A DNA stretch of 64,000 bases from Pseudomonadota bacterium (GCA_003577275.1 QEVO01000008.1:1-64000), one strand, 5' to 3'. Numbered from the stretch's first letter, positions 1-7,667 are shown. Numbers and translations: made by a program. The notes: a model not told the origin generated them from the letters alone.

Positions 1-492
1 TTTGTATGCCTTTTCTAAGCCCTCAGAAGGTCCAGAACTGACGCCACCGCCGCGCCGCTCCAACGCCCGCGCCACCGTGTAAGGCGTGCCATTGGTGGCC
101 ACATAAAGCCGCCGGTGACCATCCGCCGCCGCCTTGTGGCTTTCGTCAATCAATCCGCGTGACAGAAGGGCGCTCAACGGGTCGTCTAGTTCGCCCACCG
201 CGTCGATACTTCCTAGAATAGCGCAACGTTTCGCCAGCCATTCCGGGGTAGGGCCGTCGTCACTCTGATTGCCGTTTATTTTGTCTGAAAATTTGCGCTG
301 CGTCGGTTGCCGGACGCGACGGCATGAAAAAACCGGCGAAGGTTTGCCCTTGCGCCGGTCACATTTTCCGATGTTCAAGGGCATAGCAAGTTTCTGTTCT
401 TTTGTCAAGCCGTAGGCAACGTCCTCAAACGTCCGCCCGGCCATCAGCCTGCCAAATTCGGCGTCGGCCTTCTGAAATTTCTTCAGGTTCAT
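1..492 (-). CDS. Hypothetical element protein, cut by the left window edge
   Basis: The reading frame stays open from an ATG at 490-492 down to base 1, giving the first 164 residues of a protein whose C-terminus lies outside the window. It begins MNLKKFQKADAEFGRLMAG. Its ATG overlaps the TGA of the preceding gene (ATGA), so the two are probably translationally coupled. I recognise no domain. The middle is basic (KCDRRKGKPSP) and the visible end reads LYVATNGTPYTVARALERRG. It belongs to the leftward gene train of the integrated element. Function unknown. Confidence 0.65.
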   Translation of the reverse strand, partial: MNLKKFQKADAEFGRLMAGRTFEDVAYGLTKEQKLAMPLNIGKCDRRKGKPSPVFSCRRVRQPTQRKFSDKINGNQSDDGPTPEWLAKRCAILGSIDAVGELDDPLSALLSRGLIDESHKAAADGHRRLYVATNGTPYTVARALERRGGGVSSGPSEGLEKAYK

Positions 493-767
493 GGTTCAAC
501 CCTTACCCTTGTCAGGAACCAAGCCCGCTCATCCTCACTGCAAGCGTTCCAGGCCCTCACCAGCGACGCATAGCGGTTTTTAGGTCTGGCCTTGCCGTCT
601 ACAATTTTCATGGCGGCATTTAATGATAGCTTTCCAGACGCAAGTTGCGGCTCAAGGTCGGGGCGAAGCCTGATTATCTTCCTAGCCATGTAAATTGAGC
701 GTTCGGAAACGTTCATTATTGCCGCTACCTGTTTCACGGTCAGTCCCTTCTGCAAATTTGCAGTCAT
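489..767 (-). CDS. Small helix-turn-helix protein of the element
   Basis: The product has 92 residues. Residues 8-32 (LTVKQVAAIMNVSERSIYMAR) read as a helix-turn-helix, and the following GKLSLNAAMKIVDGKA resembles the second helical part of ParB/KorB-type DNA-binding modules. The gene directly abuts the upstream ORF (stop TAA at 768-770, start ATG at 765-767) and overlaps the next gene by 4 bp, so it sits inside a tight operon. It could bind the repeat array at 1007-1156, but that is only an inference from proximity. Confidence 0.65.
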   Translation of the reverse strand: MTANLQKGLTVKQVAAIMNVSERSIYMARKIIRLRPDLEPQLASGKLSLNAAMKIVDGKARPKNRYASLVRAWNACSEDERAWFLTRVRVEP

Positions 768-992
768 TTAGGAAAGCTCCTGGAGTATCGGTTGCCGCCC
801 GGTGGATCGGGATAGCGTCTCAATGGCCAACTTCATGCCAAGCCGATAATCCTTGATCTCAGTCTCGGTCAGCGAACGGGGAACACTTGGCGACCATTCG
901 CATGTGGCGGCTACTACCGTGCCGGGCTTGGCAGGGGGAAGCGTCAAGGTGACTTCGTACCGGGTGCCTACTTTGAAGGTTGCACTATTCAT
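768..992 (-). CDS. Hypothetical 74-residue element protein
   Basis: Small ORF in the leftward operon, starting MNSATFKVGTRYEVTLTL and ending ILQELS. It is predicted to be soluble and I recognise no family. It follows the repeat-rich gap at 993-1157 and is joined end to end with the next gene (TAA then ATG). Its coding status rests on this tight packing rather than on homology. Its start lies just beyond the first CGGACA repeat, so the repeats could control it. Confidence 0.5.
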   Translation of the reverse strand: MNSATFKVGTRYEVTLTLPPAKPGTVVAATCEWSPSVPRSLTETEIKDYRLGMKLAIETLSRSTGRQPILQELS

Positions 993-1006
993 TTTCTACA
1001 CCTCCC

Positions 1007-1156
1007 CGGACAACTACCGGACAAGCCTCACCCTCCCGGACAAAGCGGACGGACAAATCCCCCTCTAAAGAGGGGGGATTTTGTCCGGTCCTGTCCGGGT
1101 GTCCCAGGGAATGGGTAGCTGTCCGCTTTTGTCCGCTTTTGTCCGCAGTCTGTCCG
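1007..1156. repeat. Iteron-like array of TGTCCG/CGGACA repeats around a palindrome
   Basis: CGGACA occurs at 1007, 1018, 1037 and 1050 (plus CGGAC at 1046). The opposite orientation TGTCCG occurs at 1082, 1092, 1120, 1130, 1140 and 1151. The right-hand copies are spaced 10 or 11 bp apart, one helical turn. Between the two blocks, 1050-1087 forms an imperfect palindrome with a C-run (1059-1063) and G-run (1071-1077) in its arms. The array fills the only gap between the RepA-like ATPase gene and the downstream ORF. This arrangement is typical of iteron origins or cooperative operator arrays. Confidence 0.75.
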
Positions 1157-1157
1157 G

Positions 1158-2261
1158 TCATGCTGGCCATATCCAATCCCCCCAAATTCCGATTGCGTTG
1201 GCGTTTTGCAATCTCTCGATCGCCCGCTTGAAAGCCTTCCGGGTTGCGTCTGGCGAGTCCCCGGCAGACAGTCCCCGGCGGCTGGCATAATCTCTTGCCG
1301 TTTCCAGCGGCACAGCGCGTATTTCAGGCGGTATGTGGTGACTGGCAGGGGGGTAGACGCCAGCGTCTGCAATCGCTTCGTGTATGGCGCTTAAAAGGAC
1401 GCCAGCGGGTCCGGTTATTTTTTGCTTCCGCGTGGCGATGGCCACGGTCGGCTTGCAAACGCATGACGTGATCGGATCGCCATCTTCATCTTCGCCCAAC
1501 TCCACAACGTGAAGATCAAATGCAAATTCAAGTCCATCGATGCCGTCTTTCTGTTTCGTAATTTTTGCTATCCGGGGGCCGCCGTCCGCCTTCGTGACTT
1601 CAATCTCGGTGTCGATCGCAGCTCGCAATGAACTGTGCCCCCGCGCCCCCTTGGCGGCATCCTTGCCAGTGTGGTGAACGATGAGAACGCAAGCGCCGGT
1701 CGCTTCCCGGATACGGTCAAGGTTGCGAATAAACTTGCCCATATCGGCCGATGAATTTTCATCGCCGCCGCACATGGCGCGGGCGGCGGTGTCGATCACC
1801 ACCAGCCCGACGCCCAACGCTAGGGCGGTTTTAATCACCCTCTGGACGGCAACCGGATCGTTCAGCAGGTCGAGGCTCACCACTGACAGGCTGAACGCTG
1901 GCGGCTCTCCTACGCCGTCGCCATGGGCATTGTGATATGCCTTCAATGCAGCAACCCGGTTTGCTATACCGGCGGCACCTTCAAGGGCGACATAAAGCAC
2001 GCCCGCGTGCTTTACGCGATGCCCCCGCCAATCCCAGCCGATGGATATATGGAAGGCCAGGTCGTTCACAAAGAATGTCTTGCCCGATCCGGCGGCACCG
2101 ATCACGGCGGCCAAGGTGTTGCGGGAGATCACGCCTTTAATGAGGCTATCCGCCGGTTGCGCGCCGTCAATTTCGCACCATGGAATCGTAGGCAGCGCGC
2201 CGTTCAATGCAGCTTGCGTCTGCCTTAACTCTGTGTTGAGGGCGGCATCAAATTGATCCAT
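1158..2261 (-). CDS. RepA-like AAA (RecA-fold) ATPase, probable replicative helicase of the element
   Basis: The 367-residue product has a Walker A motif GAAGSGKT at residues 55-62, a Walker B strand GLVVIDTAAR with Asp157, and a downstream HHTGKDAAKGARGHSS segment (196-211). These are typical of the RepA/AAA_25 family that includes the hexameric plasmid helicase RepA. The C-terminal third looks like a small DNA-binding or accessory region (ESLETARDYASRRG-like helices). It overlaps the upstream ORF by 14 bp. Lying immediately next to a repeat array, it most likely acts in replication of the excised element. DNA-repair or regulatory RecA-like roles are less likely. Confidence 0.8.
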   Translation of the reverse strand: MDQFDAALNTELRQTQAALNGALPTIPWCEIDGAQPADSLIKGVISRNTLAAVIGAAGSGKTFFVNDLAFHISIGWDWRGHRVKHAGVLYVALEGAAGIANRVAALKAYHNAHGDGVGEPPAFSLSVVSLDLLNDPVAVQRVIKTALALGVGLVVIDTAARAMCGGDENSSADMGKFIRNLDRIREATGACVLIVHHTGKDAAKGARGHSSLRAAIDTEIEVTKADGGPRIAKITKQKDGIDGLEFAFDLHVVELGEDEDGDPITSCVCKPTVAIATRKQKITGPAGVLLSAIHEAIADAGVYPPASHHIPPEIRAVPLETARDYASRRGLSAGDSPDATRKAFKRAIERLQNANAIGIWGDWIWPA

Positions 2262-2541
2262 GATTTTCCCCCAACCGTCTTAAAATCAGCGTACCGGTCA
2301 AAAGGTGCCGCGCTGCTTCGATCGTCTTCTCAAGATCGTCTTGCGGCCATGGTGACAATGCAGCACGCCCGGCCCAGAAGGCAACCAGGCCGTGAACGAC
2401 CTGCAAATTTTCAGGCCAGTCTTGCCAATCCGCCGCCCGTGTCAGGGCGTAGTCGCGGGCAACGGTGAGCTTTTCGCGGATCGGCAAGGTTTCTTCCGGC
2501 ACCGATGGTGCCATCGTCTTGATGCGCTGTTGGATGCTCAT
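2248..2541 (-). CDS. Hypothetical 97-residue element protein
   Basis: The ORF starts MSIQQRIKTMAPSVPEETL. Its ATG shares a base with the TAA of alpA (TAATG) and its end overlaps the ATPase start by 14 bp, so it is embedded in the operon. The sequence is mostly helical (WQDWPENLQVVHGLVAFWAGRA) with no recognised domain. An accessory role in replication is plausible from position only. Confidence 0.55.
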   Translation of the reverse strand: MSIQQRIKTMAPSVPEETLPIREKLTVARDYALTRAADWQDWPENLQVVHGLVAFWAGRAALSPWPQDDLEKTIEAARHLLTGTLILRRLGENHGSI

Positions 2542-2735
2542 TAAGCCGCGTCCCGTTCTGCCAGCCGCGCCCGCTGCCAGGCAGCTATTTCGTCAGCGTC
2601 CCAGGCCACCGCGTTGGCACCAATCTTGACCGGCTTGGGGAACTTCCCGGCTTTCATGTCATCATAAAGTCTGGACTTGCTCCGGCCCGTGGTGGCCAGA
2701 ACTTCCCGGAATCTAATAAATCGTTTCATGTGCAA
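2541..2735 (-). CDS. AlpA-family phage-type transcriptional regulator
   Basis: The 64-residue protein is a single MerR/Xis-like winged helix: FIRFREVLATTGRSKSRLYDDMKAGKFPKPVKIG followed by AWDADEIAAWQRAR. This is the classical AlpA pattern, in which a helix-turn-helix is followed by the GxFPxPVKxG wing and the WxxxEIxxW helix. AlpA proteins activate excision or early genes of P4-like and cryptic prophages. It is the first gene of the leftward replication operon, with a 283-bp leader that carries three hairpins. Confidence 0.85.
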   Translation of the reverse strand: MHMKRFIRFREVLATTGRSKSRLYDDMKAGKFPKPVKIGANAVAWDADEIAAWQRARLAERDAA

Positions 2736-2788
2736 ATCTCCGTCGGCGCGGTGGTGCGCCTCGGTTTAAAAAGGTAATGAATGGGAAA

Positions 2789-2820
2789 GGGACAGTGGCG
2801 GGCACTGTCCCCGGTTTTTT
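2789..2820 (+). terminator. Hairpin plus T-run, rightward
   Basis: Perfect 9-bp stem GGGACAGTG (2789-2797) and CACTGTCCC (2803-2811) with a 5-nt loop, followed after CGG by six T residues at 2815-2820. It is oriented against the flanking leftward genes, so it could block read-through from the right strand or act as an operator dyad upstream of alpA. Confidence 0.5.
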
Positions 2821-2834
2821 ACGCAGGGAATATG

Positions 2835-2862
2835 AAAAACCCCGCTACCTGATGGCGCGGGG
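2835..2862 (-). terminator. Candidate rho-independent terminator, leftward
   Basis: On the minus strand CCCCGC (2857-2862 complement) pairs with GCGGGG (2840-2845 complement), followed by five T residues (2835-2839 complement). It lies between the integrase operon and alpA. Confidence 0.5.
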
Positions 2863-2887
2863 TGGTAACCTTAAATTATCTGGGCAT

Positions 2888-2919
2888 TAAAAAAGCCCGG
2901 TAGGCTGTTGCCTCCGGGC
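2888..2919 (-). terminator. Rho-independent terminator of the integrase operon
   Basis: Read on the minus strand, GCCCGG (2914-2919) plus AGGC pairs with GCCT plus CCGGGC (2895-2905), giving a roughly 10-bp stem with a 4-nt loop. Six T residues follow. It lies about 100 bp past the stop of the 186-residue ORF and should end the integrase transcript before alpA. Confidence 0.7.
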
Positions 2920-3018
2920 GGGATTTCCGATCGTCATTTACCTGATTAACCGCACTCAAACCGATTGTCAACAGAAAACTTCCTACCACGAAAATCCGTG
3001 CCGCCCCTTTTGTGCCCA

Positions 3019-3579
3019 CTATGTCCTTTTCTTATACCGCTGGATGGTCTTTGCAACCGCCCCTCGTTTCTTACCCACCTTTAGGGCAATCTGCCCGGCA
3101 CTCAGGCCACGGTCGGCCAAGGCAATGATCTGTTCACGTTCCGCCGCAAACGTAGAAGACCGCGCCCGTCCGGCTTCACTGGCTCCGGCTTTGACTTCCC
3201 TGCCGGTCAGGGCGTCATCCTCGATACCGGCCCGGATCACCATGCGCCAGAAAGCGTCCGTAATCGCCACTGCCCAGTCTGTCGCCGAGTCTACATTACC
3301 CTGCCTTATTGCGTCCCTGATGCCCGCCGCCCGCGATAACACCATCCAAGCATCGCCCTCTGGCGTGCCGGGCGGCATCAACTTGCGCGTATTCAAATAC
3401 TCCGTAGGAAGTCCGCGAGACTTCAGATATTCCTTGGCGCAGTTCTCCATCCGAGCAATTGCCGGCAACGCTCCCGAGGCGGCCGCAAACTCTTTCAGCT
3501 TCGCCCTGAAATCAGGTTCGCCGGGCGTGAGTTCAATCCGCTCATGCCGAATGATTGGTTTTCTATCCCGCTTAGCCAT
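3019..3579 (-). CDS. Hypothetical element protein with C-terminal helix-turn-helix
   Basis: The 186-residue protein starts MAKRDRKPIIRHERIEL. The last 40 residues (EREQIIALADRGLSAGQIA then LKVGKKRGAVAKTIQRYKKR) form a resolvase/sigma-like helix-turn-helix with a basic tail. The N-terminal two thirds have no recognised domain. It overlaps the integrase stop by 8 bp and so is co-transcribed with it, which suggests a role in recombination or its control, for instance as an excisionase-like or regulatory partner. That role is inference. Confidence 0.65.
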   Translation of the reverse strand: MAKRDRKPIIRHERIELTPGEPDFRAKLKEFAAASGALPAIARMENCAKEYLKSRGLPTEYLNTRKLMPPGTPEGDAWMVLSRAAGIRDAIRQGNVDSATDWAVAITDAFWRMVIRAGIEDDALTGREVKAGASEAGRARSSTFAAEREQIIALADRGLSAGQIALKVGKKRGAVAKTIQRYKKRT

Positions 3580-4789
3580 GCGCCGCCGCCTTCTTGGTGC
3601 CGGTAATCTCCGTCAACAGCCGGTACCATCGCTCCATGGCGTCGCGCTTTTCATCTTCGTAATCGTGTAATTGGTAGACACCCACCACGCCCGCGAACGA
3701 TCCGCCGGTGTGGTTCAAAAGCTTCTCCACCACGTCCAACGCCACGCCGGCCCGACGGCAGCCCGATGCGAAGGTCCGGCGCAGGTCATGCAATGTCCAC
3801 CGTGGCACGTCTTGCGCGTCCAGGGCCTTTAAAACCGCCTTTTCGATACGTTCCTTGGCCTTCGATATGCCGGATGCCGGGGCGGCAAGGTTGCCCGATG
3901 CCGGGAACACTAAATCAACGTCGTTACCCTTTTTGTCTTTGAAGCGCGGGCAGGCTTTCAGAATGTCCAGCGCCATCGGGCCAAGGGGTATCCTGTGCGG
4001 TTTGCCGTTCTTGGTGCGCGATCCGGGTAGCTCCCAGACCTTTGCTTTCAGGTCGATCTCAGACCACCGCATGGATAGCACTTCATCGCGCCGCTGGCCG
4101 GTCGCCAGTAGCAGCCGGAACGCATGGCCAAAGGGGTGCCCGTCTATCTCACATGCCCGCCAGAAAGCCCGCATTTCGGCGTCTGTCAGTATCCTGTCGC
4201 GCTTCCGTTCCTTGGCCGGTGGCACCACACCCGCCGCCGGGGAATGGGGGATCAGGTCGCGCCCGGCGCACCAGTTGAAGAATTTGCGAACATGCGCCAG
4301 AACGCGGTTAGCCATGATCGGCGCTTTGGCATGAATGCCGTCAATGAGGGTTATCACGTCCTTGCGAGCAATATCTTCCAGGCGGCGGCCCTTCCAAGCG
4401 GGCACCATGTACTTATTCAGTATGCGCTCGGTTTCCTGCCAGCTCCGGTTATGCACCTTGGCATGGCGTTCAATGAACTCTTGGGCTGCTCCCTGCACGG
4501 TATCAATCCCGGCCCGACGCTTTTCCACCTTCTCCGCGTGTACGTCGGTGCCACGGGCGGTTTGCTTCATGGCCTCTCTGGCAAGGTCGCGGGCAGTGGC
4601 AAGGGAAATGGCCGGGTACTTCCCCAAGGATAGGCGGCGCTGCTTACCATTGATCCTATAGCGCACCGCCCATGACTTTACCCCGGATGGCATGATCCGC
4701 AGTTGCAAGCCGGGCATCAGGGAATCGGCAATTTCCTGTTGCTTCTTTGTAGGCTTCAAACTGGAAATCAGACGGTCCGAAAGTTTCAA
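3572..4789 (-). CDS. P4-type tyrosine site-specific integrase
   Basis: The N-terminus is the DUF4102 arm-binding domain (KLSDRLISSLKPTKKQQEI; LSLGKYPAISLATARDLA), followed by a core-binding domain and a C-terminal catalytic domain. Numbered from a GTG at 4831, catalytic residues are visible as Arg247 (TGQRRDE), His348/Arg351 (LHDLRR), His374 (LLNHTGG) and Tyr386 (VYQLHDY). I prefer the TTG at 4787-4789 as start because AGGGGG lies about 8 bases upstream and family members usually begin M-K-L-x-D-R. The GTG at 4831 remains possible. The enzyme recombines the element into and out of the tRNA-Lys 3' end lying 175 bp upstream. Confidence 0.92.
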   Translation of the reverse strand: MKLSDRLISSLKPTKKQQEIADSLMPGLQLRIMPSGVKSWAVRYRINGKQRRLSLGKYPAISLATARDLAREAMKQTARGTDVHAEKVEKRRAGIDTVQGAAQEFIERHAKVHNRSWQETERILNKYMVPAWKGRRLEDIARKDVITLIDGIHAKAPIMANRVLAHVRKFFNWCAGRDLIPHSPAAGVVPPAKERKRDRILTDAEMRAFWRACEIDGHPFGHAFRLLLATGQRRDEVLSMRWSEIDLKAKVWELPGSRTKNGKPHRIPLGPMALDILKACPRFKDKKGNDVDLVFPASGNLAAPASGISKAKERIEKAVLKALDAQDVPRWTLHDLRRTFASGCRRAGVALDVVEKLLNHTGGSFAGVVGVYQLHDYEDEKRDAMERWYRLLTEITGTKKAAAHG

Positions 4790-4963
4790 TTTAGAGCCCC
4801 CTGCAAAAATCAGTAAATCCTCTGTGGGCACACCATGGGCACACTATAGGGGGTGATGGCCTGAAACGCAATGGGACAACTTGGGAGAAAAAAGGCTTGC
4901 AGAATCATATGTCTATGGCATACTGACGGCACTTACTGAAACTTTATGGGACTGGCCCTTATA

Positions 4964-5011
4964 TGACTTTTAATCAGAGGGTCGATGGTTCGAATCCATC
5001 CGGGCTCACCA
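4964..5011 (+). other. Attachment site: 3' fragment of a tRNA-Lys(TTT) gene
   Basis: The 48 bases from TGACTTTTAATCAGAG to the encoded CCA match the 3' part of an alphaproteobacterial tRNA-Lys: anticodon loop CTTTTAA with anticodon TTT at 4969-4971, T-arm GGTTCGAATCC, and a GGGCTCACCA end. The bases upstream do not form a D-arm or 5' acceptor strand, so the gene is incomplete. It is best read as the att duplication left by integration, with the intact tRNA at the other element end outside the window. Confidence 0.88.
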
Positions 5012-5055
5012 TATTGAAAAATAATGATATTTTTTGCAGATAGAGAGAAATTTCG

Positions 5056-5514
5056 ATGACCGGACAGTCCCCTGCAACCGCCGATCAGAGCTTGGCTGAA
5101 GCGGTCGTCCGCCGGCTGGTTGCCGCGGATGCCAAGGTTAACGCCTTGCTGGGCATTACGTTTGTCGAGGTGTCGTCAGGTAAGGCCGTATGCCGGCTGA
5201 TGGTGGGTGAACAGCATCTCAACAGCCATGACGTCTGCCACGGCGGCATTTTGTTTGCGCTGGCCGACGCCACGCTTGCCTATGCCAATTGCTCCAGCAA
5301 TCGACGGGGCATGTCGCTGTCCGCCAACATCATCTATGTCAAGGCGGCGCGCCTGGGCGATGTCGTCACCGCCACCGCGGAGATGGTCCTCGACGGCCGC
5401 AGCGCCAGCGCCAGCACGGTGCGGCTCGTCAATCAAAATGATGACCTGATCGCGGTATTCCAGGGCAGCGGCATCCGTTTCGATAAAGCCATTATTGAAG
5501 CGCCAGGGGCGTAA
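5056..5514 (+). CDS. PaaI-family hotdog-fold acyl-CoA thioesterase
   Basis: The 152-residue protein has the PaaI signature: HLNSHDVCHGG at residues 54-64 and FALAD ending at Asp71, followed by SLSANIIYVKAARLGD. The family hydrolyses aryl- or acyl-CoA thioesters as tetramers and relieves CoA sequestration in phenylacetate and related pathways. It stands alone just outside the integrative element, with a weak GAGAG ribosome site. No paa genes are nearby, so the substrate cannot be named. Confidence 0.85.
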   Translation: MTGQSPATADQSLAEAVVRRLVAADAKVNALLGITFVEVSSGKAVCRLMVGEQHLNSHDVCHGGILFALADATLAYANCSSNRRGMSLSANIIYVKAARLGDVVTATAEMVLDGRSASASTVRLVNQNDDLIAVFQGSGIRFDKAIIEAPGA

Positions 5515-5647
5515 AGCGGGTTCTATTTATTTCAACCACACCCTACGCGTAACGCTTTAACCATAAAGCCACTGCGTCCAATCGCCACCAATATTGGAGA
5601 AGCGATCAGGCATGCTGAAATGTCGCAAATAATGGAGGAGGGCGGTA

Positions 5648-6376
5648 GTGCAAGACAGGAAACTGGCGGTTCGCACGGCAGATCGTATCGAGCGCCGCAT
5701 CATTGCCGGCGAGTGGCCGGTTGGCAGTATGATTGGCTCGGAATCTCAATTACTTAAAGAGTATGGGGTGAGCCGTGCGGTGCTGCGCGAGGCGATCCTC
5801 ATCCTGGAGCAACGGCAGATTGCGCGGCGTCAGCGCGGTCTGGGCGGCGGGGTCATGGCGTGTTCCCCGACGGTATCGAGCGTCGCCCGCACCATGGCGC
5901 TGTTTCTTGAGTTCAATGATGTCGGCGTCGATGACTTGATGGAGGCCCGTATTCTCCTGGAGGGGCATTGCGCCGCCAAGGCCGCCCGCTCCGCCTCGCC
6001 GGCGGCGATCAAGGAATTGAAGGACTATGCCCAAGCCGGGCTTGCCATGAGCGGCGCCGAAGCACGCAGTCATATGGGGCATTTCCATGTTCTGTTGGCG
6101 AAGTTGGCCGGCAATCCGGTGTGGAGTTTGGTGACGGAGGCGCTGATTGATGTGGCGGCCGGGCTTTTGGAACGCCGTGGCCGGATGCCGACAGACAGCG
6201 AAATTCGCGCCCAGTTCAAGCTCCTCGTGCTGGTGGCCGAGGAGATCGAGAACCGTGACGAGACAGCGGCGCGGGATCAGGTGCGCAAATTCATTGAGAA
6301 AGTCCAGAAGTACTACCACGACGGCCTGAACTCGAACACCGGGAAGACCCCGGCCCGCCGCCGCCGTAAGGCCTGA
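5648..6376 (+). CDS. GntR-family transcriptional regulator (FCD/FadR subfamily)
   Basis: The 242-residue protein has an N-terminal winged helix (RIERRIIAGEWPVGSMIGSE, then YGVSRAVLREAILILEQ) and a C-terminal all-helical FCD ligand domain with EARILLEGHCAAKAA and a second HFHVLLAKLAGN segment. The C-terminal tail is very basic (ARRRRKA). The start is GTG at 5648, chosen because GGAGGAGGG lies 6-13 bases upstream. It converges with the truncated cofC, so its target is not given by the context. Confidence 0.85.
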   Translation: MQDRKLAVRTADRIERRIIAGEWPVGSMIGSESQLLKEYGVSRAVLREAILILEQRQIARRQRGLGGGVMACSPTVSSVARTMALFLEFNDVGVDDLMEARILLEGHCAAKAARSASPAAIKELKDYAQAGLAMSGAEARSHMGHFHVLLAKLAGNPVWSLVTEALIDVAAGLLERRGRMPTDSEIRAQFKLLVLVAEEIENRDETAARDQVRKFIEKVQKYYHDGLNSNTGKTPARRRRKA

Positions 6377-6381
6377 AAAAC

Positions 6382-6717
6382 TTATCTGGCGGCGGCTATT
6401 TTGCCCGTCATCCCAGTTCTGATGCCGTCGTGCATATGTCCGCCGTCTAACCGCAGGCGCGCAACACCACCATGACGGATGTCGTCGCTGTGTCTCGTCC
6501 CATCGTCCATGAACATGGCTACGGTATCATCCACTTCATCGCGCTCGGGACTCAAAATCGCCACCCGATCGATCCCCGGCGTCGCGGCGGCGATAGTCAG
6601 CACATGGCGCAGCATGGCGCGCACTAAGGCCAGGCGTGCATCCTCTGGCAGCGCTTGGCGGAGTCTGGTTTTGCATTCCCTCCGCGCCTTGATCGGCACC
6701 AATGTCCAGCACGTCAT
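6382..6717 (-). pseudogene. cofC: Truncated cofC (2-phospho-L-lactate guanylyltransferase), C-terminal half missing
   Basis: The first 60 residues (MTCWTLVPIKARRECKTRL, then LPEDARLALVRAMLRHVL and PGIDRVAILSPE) match the N-terminal nucleotide-binding part of CofC, which guanylylates the phosphoenolpyruvate/2-phospholactate/3-phosphoglycerate precursor of F420. The family is about 200 residues long. This ORF stops at 111, and the last 45 residues do not resemble CofC. No remainder is visible in other frames before the convergent gntR, 5 bp away. It overlaps cofD by 4 bp, as in an intact operon. It is probably non-functional, unless a C-terminal half is supplied elsewhere. Confidence 0.7.
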
Positions 6718-7667
6718 GATCGCCTCTCTGCCAGATCGGCGGCAAGGTCGAGCGCGGCTTGGGCCACACGCTTGCGGTCGTCAACGGTAACCATCAGCGT
6801 ATCGGTGCAACGTACCGGCACGCCGAGGCTATCGGCATGCGCGGCGTCACGTTCATCGAGAATAAAACCGTCAATGAGGTGGGCGTAATGCTTAACGATG
6901 CTGAAAGGCGAGGGTGGAGCGCCAAGCTCGGTCATGATTTTTGCGGTCGGGCCCTTGACCGCGCGTCTTTCGATCAAGGAGGTGACCGCGATGATCGGCG
7001 CGTTCGCCGCACGCATCGCCGCCGTCATGCCGGGTACGGCCAAAATCGGGTCGATACTGAGATAGGGGTTTGATGGGGCGATAATAATGGCGGCCAGACC
7101 CGGCGCTCTCAGGGCTTTGGCGGCGTCGGGACTGGGGCGCGCTTTCTCGATGCCGGCAAATCTCAGGCATTTGATCACGGGCGCACAGCGTTCCTTGACG
7201 AAATATTCCTGAAAGCCGATTTCTCCGTCCGACGCGATGACGCGGGTAGCCACGTATTGGTCGCTCATGGGAGTGATGCGGGCGGCGATGTTCCAGCGTC
7301 GGCGGATATCGTCCGTTACCTCGCTTAGACTCTCACCGGCGCTCAACCGCCGCGTGCGTTCCACATGCAGCGCCAGATCGCCATCGCCCAGGCGGAACCA
7401 GGTTTCGCCGCCCAACGATTGCAAAACCCGCATGAAGGTCCAGGTTTCATCGCGCCGTCCCCATCCGAACTCACTGTTGGCGATCCCGGCCAACGTGTAA
7501 AGCATGGTGTCGAGGTCAGGGCAGATGCGCATGCCCAGATGGTCGAAATCGTCGCCGGTGTTGACGATGATGGTGAGATTATCATTGTTGACCAGCCGCG
7601 ACATGCCCAGGGCCAGCTTGGCGCCGCCAATGCCGCCGGACAGCAGGACGATGCGCGCCTCGTTCAC
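6714..7667 (-). CDS. cofD: 2-phospho-L-lactate transferase CofD (F420 biosynthesis)
   Basis: The 317-residue protein shows the CofD hallmarks: LLSGGIGGAKLALGM at residues 8-22, NTGDDFDHLGMRICPDLDT near 36-54, and later APSNPYLSIDPILAVPG. CofD transfers the phospholactyl or related moiety from its GDP/GTP-activated form to the deazaflavin Fo, giving F420-0 or a dehydro/3PG analogue. It overlaps cofE by 4 bp and cofC by 4 bp. Together with cofE and npdG this is direct evidence that the organism makes and uses an F420-type cofactor. Fo synthase genes are not in the window. Confidence 0.93.
   Translation of the reverse strand: MNEARIVLLSGGIGGAKLALGMSRLVNNDNLTIIVNTGDDFDHLGMRICPDLDTMLYTLAGIANSEFGWGRRDETWTFMRVLQSLGGETWFRLGDGDLALHVERTRRLSAGESLSEVTDDIRRRWNIAARITPMSDQYVATRVIASDGEIGFQEYFVKERCAPVIKCLRFAGIEKARPSPDAAKALRAPGLAAIIIAPSNPYLSIDPILAVPGMTAAMRAANAPIIAVTSLIERRAVKGPTAKIMTELGAPPSPFSIVKHYAHLIDGFILDERDAAHADSLGVPVRCTDTLMVTVDDRKRVAQAALDLAADLAERRS

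Larger units (their letters stand above)
1..5011. mobile_element. Right end of an integrative element inserted at a tRNA-Lys gene
   Basis: All genes from the left edge to the integrase run leftwards, and the integrase lies at the end that abuts a 48-bp tRNA-Lys 3'-end copy at 4964-5011. Integrase, AlpA-type regulator, RepA-like ATPase and an array of short repeats together resemble a small integrative or satellite-type element with its own replication module. No capsid, terminase or conjugation genes are visible in this part. The left boundary and the intact tRNA-Lys should lie outside the window to the left. The element assignment is inferred from gene content plus the truncated tRNA. Confidence 0.8.

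Noticed and set aside
1007..1156. CRISPR array
   Set aside because: Repeats are hexamer-sized, occur in both orientations, and spacers are 4-28 bp; this is an iteron or operator layout.
3044..3670. Long plus-strand open frame opposite the integrase operon
   Set aside because: It is antisense to the HTH protein and integrase end, and its composition is that of a reversed GC-rich gene with no recognisable domain.
4964..5011. Functional tRNA-Lys gene
   Set aside because: Only the anticodon arm to CCA portion is present; the bases before 4964 give no D-arm or 5' acceptor strand, so it is an attachment-site fragment.
6382..6717. Frameshifted but complete cofC
   Set aside because: No sequence resembling the C-terminal half of CofC was found in the other frames before the convergent gntR stop, so truncation is more likely than a single frameshift.
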